DNA of 64,000 nucleotides from positions 64,001-128,000 of the forward strand of contig JAJEKV010000480.1 of the NCBI GenBank assembly GCA_021234155.1. The letters are read 5' to 3'. This DNA is from Isoetes taiwanensis. Its lineage: Eukaryota > Streptophyta > Lycopodiopsida > Isoetales > Isoetaceae. Numbering within the stretch: position 1 is the stretch's first letter; each line of letters starts with the position of its first letter. A model generated the notes under the pieces. It saw only the letters and a list, made by a program, of their open reading frames with translations, did no database searches and was not told the origin of the DNA. Shown here in pieces: positions 35,506 through 45,921 of the stretch. The position numbers and the translations under genes were made by a program.

Positions 35506-36251
35506 GAGTATGATTGTCGCGGCGATAAAGGAGAACTCCGGCAACACTAAATGAGACTAGCCATACTTGCCTGCCGTAAATTAACTGGAGTTAAAGTGAC
35601 CTCGTCGAGTCACTTTAATTTTTCACATTTCGTAGTATATTTTAATGGTCTAGTTAACTTTGTGTTAACAGCATATTAACTGCGATGTTGAGTGTGAAGG
35701 AAGGTTCGGTTAAAGTTTTCCGTTAAAAAAAAATTAACCACCACTAACTAATATTATGCTAACAAACTTGTGGTGTAAAGAGTGTTGTGGTTAAAAATGA
35801 TAACTAACTTAACAGCCAGTCGGAATGGACCCTTAGAATGCCATTCTGGCACCAAAACACAAAGCCCCCAATTCACACTGTTGCATTACGCAGACGAGAC
35901 CAAAATTAATGTGATTTTTGTGATTTAATTTTTCCAGAGACCAGTTTAGAACAATACAATCTCCAAAACAATACATAATCCAAAGCTCGACAGGAAAATA
36001 AAGAAGAGAATTCTTCAACCATAACCGGGATTTTCAAAGCCGTGACAATCTAAACCTGCTCCTTGAAACAAAGCACTACACTCAAAACGCCATATTCATA
36101 AAAGATGGGGTTTCCAAATAAACGGAATGACAATATAAAAGTCTCAATACGAACTTTAGTGAGCAGTGCTTGATTTATTAACCACAAATAACAATATACA
36201 ATATTTGTTCAGACTTTAGATCCACATAAAACCCATCCTTCTGAATAACGC
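35506..36251. other. Intergenic DNA downstream of the Pin1-type gene
   Basis: GTTAAC/TTAAC-rich sequence at 35640-35830 resembles that at 32.8-33.1 kb. The rest is probably the 3' flank and untranslated region of the prolyl isomerase gene. No other gene is seen. Confidence 0.4.
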
Positions 36252-37031
36252 TCATCCTGTCCTCAATATTATATGTACACCACTGTCAGTATCAATAATT
36301 TCACTTAATTCTCCAACCTTAAGAGAATATGTGGTTTCCTCAAATGGCTTTTGCATTTGTCCACGCCCGAACCAACCTGAGTACAAAATTGTGATATCAA
36401 GTTAGAGAAAGTACTGAGAATGAAAGCATATAAACATGACAGCAACATTATTGTCAATGCTAAAAACTTGATAACAACCAACTAGTGTAACATCCCGTAC
36501 TGATCAAGAATAAGGAAAACAAAATTCCTGATAAAGCATACAAGATGAACTGCAATAATATAGGAACCATTGTAGACCCTCCAGCAATCAGAGCAGCTGG
36601 CAGGGGGATCAAAGTTCCCTAAAAAAACAATAAAAGCATCCTATTTGAAGGACCCTAGGACTGTTTCATGGAAAGCAAAAACCAATTCAAAGTTAACCCT
36701 AATCAAAACAGCACAGAACAGAACCCTAAGTTACTATTCTGCATGAGAAAACAAAAACAAAACAGGTGCAAAGATATGCAAATACAAGAGCTTACGTACC
36801 AAGATCACCACCACGTTTGGCAGAGCTACAATCGGAATATTGGATAGCAAGATCGGCAAACTTGGCCTTACCAGAAACAATGTCATCCTTAAGGCTATTC
36901 AACTTTGCAACAGCGGCATCTCTGGTAGTCCGGCGAATTGAATCGCCCTCTGGATCGCGCCATGAAGCAGGGCGCCTTGACCCCTGGTGCTTCACAAGCA
37001 GATGGGATGCACGGACCTTCTCCCCTCCCAT
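36252..37031 (-). CDS. Pin1-type peptidyl-prolyl cis/trans isomerase (parvulin), two exons
   Basis: Exon 1 runs 37031-36800 and exon 2 runs 36376-36252. The 423 bp intron has a G/GTACGT donor and a TTTTGTACTCAG acceptor. The joined product is 118 residues, against about 119 for Arabidopsis Pin1At. Visible landmarks: [19 protein letters not shown] near the N-terminus (catalytic His and the Arg pair that binds phospho-Ser/Thr), [14 protein letters not shown] (active-site Cys), [13 protein letters not shown] after the splice, and DTDSGVHII with the final His. Like other plant Pin1s it lacks a WW domain. The family isomerises phospho-Ser/Thr-Pro bonds in regulatory proteins in the nucleus and cytosol. 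No inactivating change was seen. The next gene upstream is the transporter, on the same strand. Confidence 0.9.
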
Positions 37032-37930
37032 TCTATTCTACAGCACAACTCTTTCGCCGCGGTTTAGACATATCGAGACCAAATCCCCACCGTCCAAACC
37101 CGTCTGCCCTAATCTTTTCCCTGCTAAAATTAATAAAAGTAGGGTCCCGTTTTACCAGCCCAAAATTTTATTCTATCACCCTAAAAACATACCATCTGCA
37201 CAGCTTTTCATTTTCTTGTTCCCTCATTTTTGGCATTGGAATAGTTTCAAAGTCGTTTTGATTTTGAACTCCTCTGAGAGCTTAATGCTTGACCTTCATG
37301 TCGTATGCAGTTGGAAGCATTACATATGTACAAAATTGTAAACCTTTCCATGAAACAGTCCTAGGGTACAAAATTGGAAGCTTTCTTTTTTTCTCTGGTT
37401 TGAATCAGGTCAAAGCACAGCATAAATTTTGTTATCATTCTTAAAGCCTGCAGCTTCTTTAATATAAAATCGTCAAATTTGCTCAAAACAAAAAGACATC
37501 GAAATGGTATGTAAAACCATAACAGGCGTGTATGGCCATCCCACAGGTCAGAGTGTGTTAAAATGTAAAAGACAGGTTGGATACAAAGATTGCAGTAAAA
37601 ATATGGCCCACAGTATTAATGTTAAGGCTTCAATCTAAACAATATGGAATACATCAAGCTAAGTTTTCAAGCACATTTATCAAATGAACATGTATATGCT
37701 GTTACCAAAGGTATAGAAATTTAATTAATAGATATAAGATCTTCAAAAACAGACTGGAATCCTTTTATTTGCAAGGATCCAGTTTACTATGTTCAGCTTT
37801 TATAAGTTCTTTGACAAATTAAGAATTTGATTAATAGATATAACATCTCTAAAAAGAGACTGTAATCCTTTCCAGTTTACTGTGTTTCACTAAAAAATGA
37901 AGGTAACCCTTTGGAAGCATGGATACAATT
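37032..37930. other. Spacer between the Pin1-type gene and the transporter gene
   Basis: Holds the promoter side of the isomerase gene and the 3' flank of the transporter gene. A diverged direct repeat (AATTAATAGATATAAGATCT to CAGTTTACTATGTT, 37720-37795) recurs at 37828-37890. No further gene is seen. Confidence 0.45.
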
Positions 37931-38968
37931 TTACTTTGATGTCTTTGTAAGAAAAGCACTCTCTTCATCTTCCTCTTCTTTTTCCTTTTCCTCATATGAA
38001 TTTGGCAGCTCTTCTTTAGATTCCTCCTCAGTGACTTGTGGAGTTGAAGGCTTCAATGTGGTAGACTGCTGGTAAAGCACACCCCCTATAATTGTAAAAA
38101 GAAGACAAACGATGCCAATGTTACTTGCATGTTTGTCCCATATCAGCACATTGATAATGACTGTCAACAGCTTATTTACAACCCCAGTCACTGTAAATGC
38201 AGTAGCTGATATAGCCTTTCTGGCAGCAAAACCAAAGAAACTGATAGCCAGTCCAAATACACAAGAAAGGGCCACAGGGAAAAGGGTCTGAAAACTAAGC
38301 AAGCTTGCCAAGGATGCTTGTAGTACATCAACATACTCCCCTGTCAAGATCCAGAATACAGGTGCCATCATAAGAGACAGTAGATTATTGTAGTAAACAA
38401 ATCCCCATGTATTCAGCCCCAAATTGGTCACCATGTGCTTGATATAAACCATTTCAGTGCATATGGTGATCAGATATGCTAATGCCCATGAATAGGCAGT
38501 AAGAGTGAATTGAGAATCTGTTATAACATAACCCACAGCACCTCCTAATATGACCAATAGAGAACAAAATGTATACTTTGATGGAAATTGCTGTTTCCTA
38601 AAGACTGTGTCTGCCATAGCAACAAGCAAGGGTGTGGAAGATCTGAATACAATAAAAGTATCGACATTTGCATGCTTGAGTAGGTTAGTATTGGTAAAAA
38701 TGGCTAGATAAAAAACAAAAGCAGCAGGGAGAAATTTCTTAACCATGTCCTTGGTTAAAGGATCATGATAGAGGATTCCAAGCTTGCCTAAGATCCAAAC
38801 ACCTCCAGCACTAGTTATGTATTGCAGAGCAGTAAGAAGACTAGGGTAAGGAAAATATGTTACTGCATATTTGTTAATAACAGCCAGAAGACTGGAACAA
38901 AGTGCATACCCAACTACAAGCGGCCCAGTAGCAGCAAAAAACTTAGGAATCTCGACCTTGGTTGCCAT
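37931..38968 (-). CDS. Golgi GDP-sugar (probably GDP-fucose) transporter, GFT1/GONST4-like
   Basis: An intronless frame of 345 residues from MATKVEIPKFF. An upstream in-frame Met (39013) would add 15 residues with no counterpart in the Arabidopsis protein, so the inner start is preferred. About ten hydrophobic helices fit the drug/metabolite transporter fold of nucleotide-sugar transporters. Landmarks: YALCSSLLAVINKYAVTYF in helix 1, FTNTNLLKHANVDTFIVFR at about 91-109, YIKHMV at about 176-181, and AISATAFTVTGVVNK ending at about 266. GVVNK is the G-x-x-N-K motif of GDP-sugar carriers. The C-terminus is an acidic Glu/Lys tail ending in FLTKTSK. The closest family I recall is Arabidopsis GFT1, which brings GDP-L-fucose into the Golgi for cell-wall and glycan fucosylation. 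Substrate assignment is by similarity. The gene looks intact despite a LINE about 400 bp upstream. Confidence 0.88.
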   Translation of the reverse strand: MATKVEIPKFFAATGPLVVGYALCSSLLAVINKYAVTYFPYPSLLTALQYITSAGGVWILGKLGILYHDPLTKDMVKKFLPAAFVFYLAIFTNTNLLKHANVDTFIVFRSSTPLLVAMADTVFRKQQFPSKYTFCSLLVILGGAVGYVITDSQFTLTAYSWALAYLITICTEMVYIKHMVTNLGLNTWGFVYYNNLLSLMMAPVFWILTGEYVDVLQASLASLLSFQTLFPVALSCVFGLAISFFGFAARKAISATAFTVTGVVNKLLTVIINVLIWDKHASNIGIVCLLFTIIGGVLYQQSTTLKPSTPQVTEEESKEELPNSYEEKEKEEEDEESAFLTKTSK

Positions 38969-39339
38969 AATTGTTTCTAACAAAAAATAAAACTCACAAT
39001 TCAGAAGATCCAAGAAACCAGATCTTCAACGTTTTTTCAACCCAGAAGGCACAATCTTCGGCTCAGGATGTATTCAGCTTAGAATTGATCAATTGCAAAT
39101 TTTTGTTAAGTCTTGAACAAGCATTCTTTGCAAAGCAAAACAGAAAGGATCTGAAGAGAAGACAGGCGTGGAAAATGCAGATCTGGGTGGAGGAATGGAG
39201 GCAACAAATTCAACATTAACTGACGCCGTTAACTCAGGCAGCGTAAACCTAGGCACTACTATGCAGTACTAAAAGTCAAGAATACTACTAAAAGTCAAGA
39301 ATGGAGCACATTGTAACTACAAATGATGGTTGAAAATAT

Positions 39340-41480
39340 TTTAGTTAGTTAGGGATAATGTGCCGGAGGAGGCAATCTTGTTGGATTAAGAAATGGACTG
39401 TTTTTCAGAAGAAGAAAAAGGAGAAGCAAGATATTTATGAAGCCATGAAGATTGTTAGGGGACAGCTTTTTGGAGATAAGGATAATAGAGTAGTTCAAGA
39501 TAAAGAGGAAGAGTTGGAAGAAAAGATTAAATTAGTTGAGGAAAAAGAAGCTAGGGCTAGGGCTAGGGCTCTCACTGTCATGAGATATAAATATCTTAAT
39601 GGAACAGCCTTTTTCTTCAGAGCAGCTAAAAATAGGATTCTAAATAATGGCATTGTTAAAGTTAAAGATGGACAGAATAGAATTCGGGAGGATCAAAAGG
39701 AGATTGAAAAAAAAATTCAGGTTGAATACTCTAAGCTTTTTGAGAACCATCAGGTGGAGGAACAGATCTTACAGGAGTTCTTTCAAGACATACCCCAGAA
39801 TACAGAGACAATTGAAGAAGAGGACATTCTGGCAATCCCACAGGAGAAGGAGATTTTGGAAACTTTAAAATCAATGGCTAAAGGCAAAAGTCCAGGGCCA
39901 GATGGCAGATAGCCAGAATTCTACATGGAATTATTATGGGATATAATGAAGGATGATTCGGTAACCTTCTTCCAAGGGGCCTGGAGAGCTTCAAGACTAC
40001 ATCCAGCAATTAATGCAGGGCACATTATACTGATCCCAAAGGTAGAGAGCCCAGAAAACATTGGAGATTGGAGACCAATAACTCTGATCAACACTAGCTA
40101 TAAAGTCTTGGCCAAGATCCTAGCAAACAGATTGAAAGTTACCCTGCATAAGATCATCAGCCCTGCCAGTCTGCCTTTTTACCCCAAAGAAACATTCTTG
40201 ACAACTACATTGGAGCTGTTGAAGGCTTACATTGGAGCTGTTGAAGGCTTATATTGGAATAAACAGACAGGATAGCAATGCATGCTCTTAAAGCTAGACT
40301 TTCAAAGAGCATATGACACAATAAACTGGCAGTTCTTGGAGAAAGCAATGGCACATCTAGTTTCCCTGAGAACATATATAAAAAGTTTCAATGCAAAAGG
40401 GGAGTCAGGCAGGGGTGTCCACTAGCCCCATACCTCTTTTCAATAATAGCAGAGATAGTAACCAGGATGGCAATCTATTGCAACAAAAAAAGGAGATAAA
40501 TTGTCTAGAACTGTCCCAGGGTGATGATGCTTTTATTATGATGCAAGATGACACATTTGTATTTCTCAAGCATGGTGATGAAGGCCATTGATAAATTTGG
40601 AGCAGCTGCTGGAGTAGTTCTCAACAAAGCTAAAAGTGCAATCATTTTTTACACTCGGCACTTACCTGATGGATGTACATATTTCTGTCTATAATTGTAT
40701 TTGTATTTGTACAGTTTGACGACAAACCTATTCCTGTCACGGTTTTTTCCCCCAAACAACCCTTTATGGGCGGGGAGGGGGTTTTCTAATCCGGATAGTA
40801 ATACGCTTGCTGCGCCTCCTGTTTGGATCCCATAGGCCATCGGTCTCCGTGGACGATAAAAATTCTATTCTATTCTATTCTATTCCATTCTATTCAATCA
40901 TTAGCTGATAGGGTGGAAATTGCAAATGCTGTTATTGGAAGTACGCATGTATATTTTTCATCAGTAATTGTTGGAGACAAAGCATTCTATAAACAGATAG
41001 AAATGGCTATAAGGAAATTTATATGACAGGGCTCTCGCAAAGTGGCCAATCAAGGCCAAGAAAGATGGAGGGCTTGGATGCAAATATTGGTTTGTACAAG
41101 CCCAAGCACTTGCAGTAAAAATGGTATGGAGAGCTTTGTACACGGATAGACCTTCACTAGAACTTAAATTAGTCAAGTTTTGGTTGCAAAACTCTCACCC
41201 AACTGGAAACCTTTCCTTAAAACATGATTTGCCTGATTCTACTTTTTTTCAAGTAACCCCATGCTCAGGAAAATCTAATATTATGGGGAGAATGCTTGAT
41301 GCTTGGAACAATGCTACACTATGATACAGACCACCCACACTTGATGCAAGGTGCAAAGACATCAATTTCTTTTGGCATCCGGCTTTAGCACCAGAGGGTA
41401 TAGGTTGTCTAGCCTTTCAGCATCCCCAAAAATACATGCAATGGTATAAGGCATGAATCAAGAGAATTGAGGATTTAAGA
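39340..41480 (+). mobile_element. L1-like LINE pseudogene
   Basis: The frame from 39358 begins with a long charged coiled-coil-like stretch, then SMAKGKSPGPDG, the usual entry to plant L1-type reverse transcriptase, and a TAG stop. After it come GHIILIPKVESPENIGDWRP and ANRLK (39925-40275). A 21 bp tandem duplication (TTGGAGCTGTTGAAGGCTTAC, 40210-40251) lies in the fingers region. RAYDTINW (about 40300-40325), QGCPLAPYLFSIIAE and a decayed catalytic box near DDTFVFL follow. Past the nested insert, IRKFIWQG-like and KMEGLG...W sequences (41020-41320) match the L1 C-terminal region. Stops and indels leave it inactive. Its left end lies about 350 bp upstream of the transporter start. Confidence 0.75.
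40647..40894 (+). mobile_element. Truncated LINE 3' end nested in the L1-like LINE
   Basis: A 248 bp insert bounded by CAATCATT on both sides (40639-40646 and 40895-40902). It has the same parts as the tail at 8.7 kb: TTGTACAGTTTGAC, CACGGTTTTTTCCC, a G-rich stretch, CCCATAGGCCATCGGTC, TCCGTGGACGATAAAA and a (TTCTA)n-type end. The host LINE reading resumes after the right duplication. Confidence 0.82.
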
Positions 41481-41482
41481 TC

Positions 41483-41700
41483 AACTAATTGTGACGCTCC
41501 CCAGCTCTATACGATGCTCCCATCGTACAGCTATGGGAAATCCCCTCTCCCATGGCAATTATACCACTATAGGAAGGCCCTCCGTCAGACTCGGACCACT
41601 TGTGATGGGCAAGTGTCCGGGTGAAGAACACGGAGGTGTCATTCATCCCATGCCATCTATGGGAATCCTATATAGCGGAAGCGTACATACAAGCTAGCAC
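41483..41700. other. Possible LTR fragment
   Basis: Starts TGTGACGCTCCCC, a typical opening of plant gypsy LTRs, and ends the recognisable L1-like sequence abruptly. No partner copy is in the window and the 3' limit is unclear. Confidence 0.25.
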
Positions 41701-42099
41701 CTGGCAACAATGCAAATAATAATATACCACCTCGAAGGGTGGTCCATGTATCACTAATGATCATAGAAATCACATGGCATATACTAAATTCGCCCATAAG
41801 GGGTACGCATTCATAACATCTTGTGATATCATCAACAAAAATGTCTGTGATTTTATCTGGCATATTCAGGACCACATCATATATGGATTGAACCATCCAA
41901 ATAGGATAATACGATGATAACTTAAATACGATGAATCTCTATGTGAAATAGCCTTTTATCAATCTTTAATGGATGAGATAAGTCATGTTGCACCCTCTTT
42001 GTGCTTTCACAAAGTGCATAACAATGTTCCAATCATTAACAACTTAAAATTGTCTTCTGGAAGAGATCTGTGTCAAGTCGCAGAACTTAAATGACTTGC

Positions 42100-42867
42100 T
42101 AGCCGTGAAGTTCCTTGACATTTCCATGAACTATACAAGTGCGCCCTATTGGATGCAAGAGCAATCCTTACGCCACTTAAATGAGGATGCAGACAAACTA
42201 AACAAGAGGATGACGAGTGGTTGCCTGCTGCACCTATCGATTATTACAATGTTGATCGAGCTGTTGATGAGAATGACATTGAAGGTTGGCATGGTTGTCA
42301 TGTTACTAAGGTCTCTTTTCTATATGTAGGGGATTATACAATGGCACCCACCTCAATGCCCCCCTGTCCGACATTAACCTCAGCTGTACTTGTGATTATG
42401 TATATAACTGTGCAGTATGTCAGCATCCTTATTGCTACTAAGGTTTTTCCCCCGAAAACCCTTCGGGGCAGGGGTTTTTTAATCCTGGTAGTAATACGCC
42501 TGCTGCTCTCTCTTTGTACTTGGGTCCCATAGGCCAGTTGGTCTCCGTGGACGATAAAATCATATTCTATTCTATTCTATTCTATTCTATTCTATTCTAT
42601 TCTATTCTATTCTATTCTATTATATGTGCCTTGGAAAGACATGCTATAGATGCTAGACAACTCTACGTGGCGAATTAGCGTTTTAGTAGCAAGAGCACTC
42701 GCCTGTGTTGGAATATGTAATGGAACACATTTTAGGGTCTAAAAATCATATCTCCTGAGGCCGTATCTGATTTCATTATATGAGCTTACCTTCGGGATGA
42801 GTTGTCTCATGTGCTTGATAGTTGTCTCAGGACACTAGCCCGGCAATGCCGGGCACATGTTTACTAG
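42100..42867 (+). mobile_element. Helitron fragment with intact 3' end (split by a LINE tail)
   Basis: Coding remnants in shifted frames read ARAILTPL, EDADKLNKRMTS, PIDYYNVDRAVDEND and LKVGMVVMLLRS (about 42165-42318). These match the last motifs of the Helitron helicase, and the same LKVGMIVMLLRS occurs in the larger copy at 54.74 kb. After the LINE insert the matching ICNGTHF follows at about 42714. The 3' end is canonical: perfect hairpin GCCCGGCAATGCCGGGC (42838-42854), ACATGTTTA, then CTAG (42864-42867) followed by T. The 5' limit is unknown. Confidence 0.75.
42328..42620 (+). mobile_element. LINE 3' tail nested in the Helitron fragment
   Basis: The tail carries GGTTTTTCCCCCGAAAACCC, CCTTCGGGGC, TTGTACTTGGGTCCCATA, hairpin GGCCAGTTGGTC, TCCGTGGACGATAAAA and about eleven TTCTA units. 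TATATGT stands on both sides (42321-42327 and 42621-42627), a probable target duplication. The insertion separates the LLRS and ICNGTHF parts of the Helitron helicase. Confidence 0.75.
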
Positions 42868-42908
42868 TATTTTATTAGGAAACAAATTACAGAACTGTTC
42901 ACAATTAG

Positions 42909-45860
42909 TTATCCATCGATATTCCTTTTAGGGGCTTTATACACCCCTAATAGATATGGTAATTTTTCACAACTATTTTCAGTATACTGCAGAATATGTA
43001 TCATCTCTGTCTTACATTTCCAAATAACCGCCACTTGTTCCATTTCAACCTGTCTAAAGTCATTACTTTTAAGTCTTATATCTGCCATTTCTTTCACATG
43101 TCTTGGGCATATGAAAACAGGGTTATTCGTAGCTTTGTATGAACTTATTGAACCAATCTATGCTGTTAATCACCCTGGCATCATTGAATGGGAATTTTCT
43201 GGTATTATCCTTTTTAAAGGAGTCTTTAATCAGTTGTTTGACCATGTCAATAGTATGCTCCTTTACATATGATCTTATATCATCATCAATATGTGGATAT
43301 GTATATTTATGCATTTCGAACAGCTTGTCAATAGTGGAATCCATGTCTTTTTTGAAATCCTTCCACACAAGACTTTTATCTGGGATATGATTCAGACCTT
43401 GCACAAGCATCATTCTCCGTTGTTTATTTTGTACTGCCATACAGACTGTAGTACTAATGTGGCCGATACTTGGATCAATAAACGTTTTTAGTTGCGGAAT
43501 AGAACAAGGACATACATCCTTACTGCCTTTAGCAAAAATATAGTATGGTTTGTAACATAGGTCTCTTATATTTTCTGTGTAGCTCCAGGCAAACATAGTA
43601 TCACTCATGATTGCTTCACCAATATCCCTGAGGCAGTCTATCATCACTCTATGTATTATTTTGGTATACACACCTTATCCAGTATTTTTGATAAAAAAGT
43701 GCTATGCACAATCTTCAGGCTCTGTTTGGGAGACTTATCTTTAAGATGCATTCTGCCCAACACATCCCTCTATAAAATTTTCGATTTTTGAAATATGACT
43801 ATAGTTAGTTCTAAATTTCAGTTAGTTCTACGATTCTAAAAGTAGTCAAAAGAAAGGATGGATGATTAAGGCTTTCCGAACCATCTGAATTAGAGATCTG
43901 GAATAAAATAAGCCACATGGCTTAGGAGTCCATCATAAATAATGAAGTCTCCAATAGTGTTAGTGTAATCCATCTAGAATTAAACCCAACTTCGCTTTAT
44001 TAATGCAATCTTATACCATAGAAAAAGCAAATGCAACATTGGACGTGTTCTCCAAATATAAAAGGCATACCTTATTTTCATACACTAGGGCCTGTGCAAT
44101 GCTGCCCACCTCCATTTGTTCTGGATTTTTGCTCCCTTTCGTAACAGAATGTCCCACATTGCTAGGGGTCCCCAAGGCTTCAATATTACTGCCATCGGAC
44201 AGTGTAGTCATGCTAGATGTGCCCAGTCTTATTGTAATCCTAGGTGAAGCATTAATATTGATGCTTGCACTTTTGGATTTTGATATAGAGTTCTGTTTAG
44301 TGGATCTATAGCTGTTAGAACTGGCCGTACCATAAACCACCTTCAAAAATTCCACGGGTTTTATTGTTTTCTCACACACATCAGACATAAGTCCTTTAGG
44401 GTGTGTTATCTTCAGATCTGCCCTTGGGTCAGCCGCAAGAGTCATGGTCATGTCAACAAGGATTTTTTTGACATTCAAATGCAATAAAAGCAGCTACACC
44501 ATTTTTCAATGTAATCTTTAGGCAGTTACTAAATGCCACCATTTGTCCAGCAACAAACATATTTGAATTCAGGTTATTCAGCATGTACCAAATGTCCTGG
44601 TCGAACCAAATCATACTTTCTTCACACTGATTTGGATTATATTGATTGTTCTGCTTATTTCTTATTTTATCCTCACATATGCGTTTAAAATAAGGGCACA
44701 TAGTCTGCCAGAGTCTTTTAAGAAAGAAATCGTTCCTTTTAATGTTGGTGTATGCCATATAGCCTTTTTGGAACAGAATCATGTGATCACTTTTCGTACA
44801 TTTCTTATCAAAGAACCTGGTATTTACCTCAAGCTTGATTCTGGTTTCTTTCATTCTAATCATCTTGAAAGCTTCAGTCTTAGCTTGACAAGCCTTTTCT
44901 TTGGTAATATCATCCAGAATGCATCATGCTTCTTCACTAATCAGAGCCAGAGACCCAAAGTTTTTTGTACGCCATAAAGCCTGGTTGCACAATAAACCCT
45001 GACATTCTACTAACCTGCTAGGGATAATAGGGAATTTCAAGCAATTTATCATGTTTATTTTGAAGTCCATTTCTTTATCTAGTGTACTCTCTGCCCCATT
45101 AGATATAAGGACTGCTTTATCTTCCTTAGTTAAGAAATCTGCATCAAATATATCATTAGAGATATCCAGATCATTATTAGAATTATCAACTACATTCATG
45201 CGTATCATTGGCATCTTCTAATGCTGCCACTCCAATAATGAATTTCTTATTACACTCGTCTTCTTCCTTGGTGCATTCATACACTTTTTGTGGTAAGCTT
45301 CCCTGGACAGTTTTGGCATAGCCACGGGCTCCCTGTTTTTTTTGGGTTGGTTCAGTTTCCTTTATTTGTGTGTTGTAACGGGGCTTAGACCCCATGTTCT
45401 GTTTTTTTGGGCTTCGACCCTCTGTTCTGTTAGGGCTTATGCCCCCTTTGTTTGTTCTGGTCCCATAACCCGATTGGGTTCCGTGGACATTAAAACTTTT
45501 TCCTTTCTATTCTATTCTATTTTATTCTTTCTTCCTTCCTTCTATATAAATTAGATATAAAGGTCTATACCTCATCCTCTTTGTCTGATAGTTTGTTAAT
45601 TTTTGGAAGTAGTAAAAGCCACTCGCTGAACCCTAAATGTGTGACAGCTGAAATCTGTTCGGGCTTACATATGGCCTCCCTTTTCAAAATGAGTTCATGT
45701 ATGTTCTTAATGCTGCAGAGAATAGTTTGAACAGCCGCATTCGGGCATTCAATTCTATTTTTACCATACCCAATACCGAATTAGTTGAGCATTCTGGGTA
45801 GGGGGTGTAATCTCGAAATCCTCTTCACCATCATAGTTATCCTGTAGAATAAAATCTTTA
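42909..45860 (-). pseudogene. Unrecognised multi-exon gene, decayed
   Basis: A minus-strand coding series of roughly 650-700 codons. Exon A (about 45855-45572) starts after TTCTACAG, contains NRIECPNAAVQTILCSIKN and ends KEDEV at a GATGAG/GTATAG donor. Exon B (about 45310-44072) runs through KVYECTKEEDECNKKFIIGV, FDADFLTKEDKAVLISNG, FDKKCTKSDHMILFQKGY and a Ser/Thr-rich part, ending at AATAAG/GTATGCC. Exon C (about 43670-42909) contains YKPYYIFAKGSKDVCPC, HKYTYPHIDDDIRSYV and VYKAPKRN, then stops. A TGA at about 44927 and frame slips near 45780, 45205, 44470 and 43125 break it. I recognise no domain. Cys/Lys/Asp-rich helices predominate. It lies exactly between two convergent Helitron 3' ends, and a LINE tail sits in the A-B intron. 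Confidence 0.45.
45340..45545 (+). mobile_element. LINE-type 3' tail with three tandem hairpins
   Basis: GGGGCTTAGACCCC, GGGCTTCGACCC and GGGCTTATGCCCCC follow one another, separated by TGTTCTGTT-type spacers. Then come CCCATAACCCGATTGGGTT (from 45462), CCGTGGACATTAAAA and TATTC/TTCC microsatellite. The terminal part matches the tail at 17.3 kb most closely. It lies in an intron of the unrecognised gene. The left border is uncertain. Confidence 0.65.
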
Positions 45861-45921
45861 GTATCTCGATGCACAAATTTTATGTTTGTTCATGACAACC
45901 AAATACAGCTTCAGCATATTA

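Noticed and set aside
41657-41896. Minus-strand frame with FVDDITRCYECVPL as a reverse transcriptase motif A
   Set aside because: The resemblance is short, no other RT motif is found in order around it, and no element borders support it.
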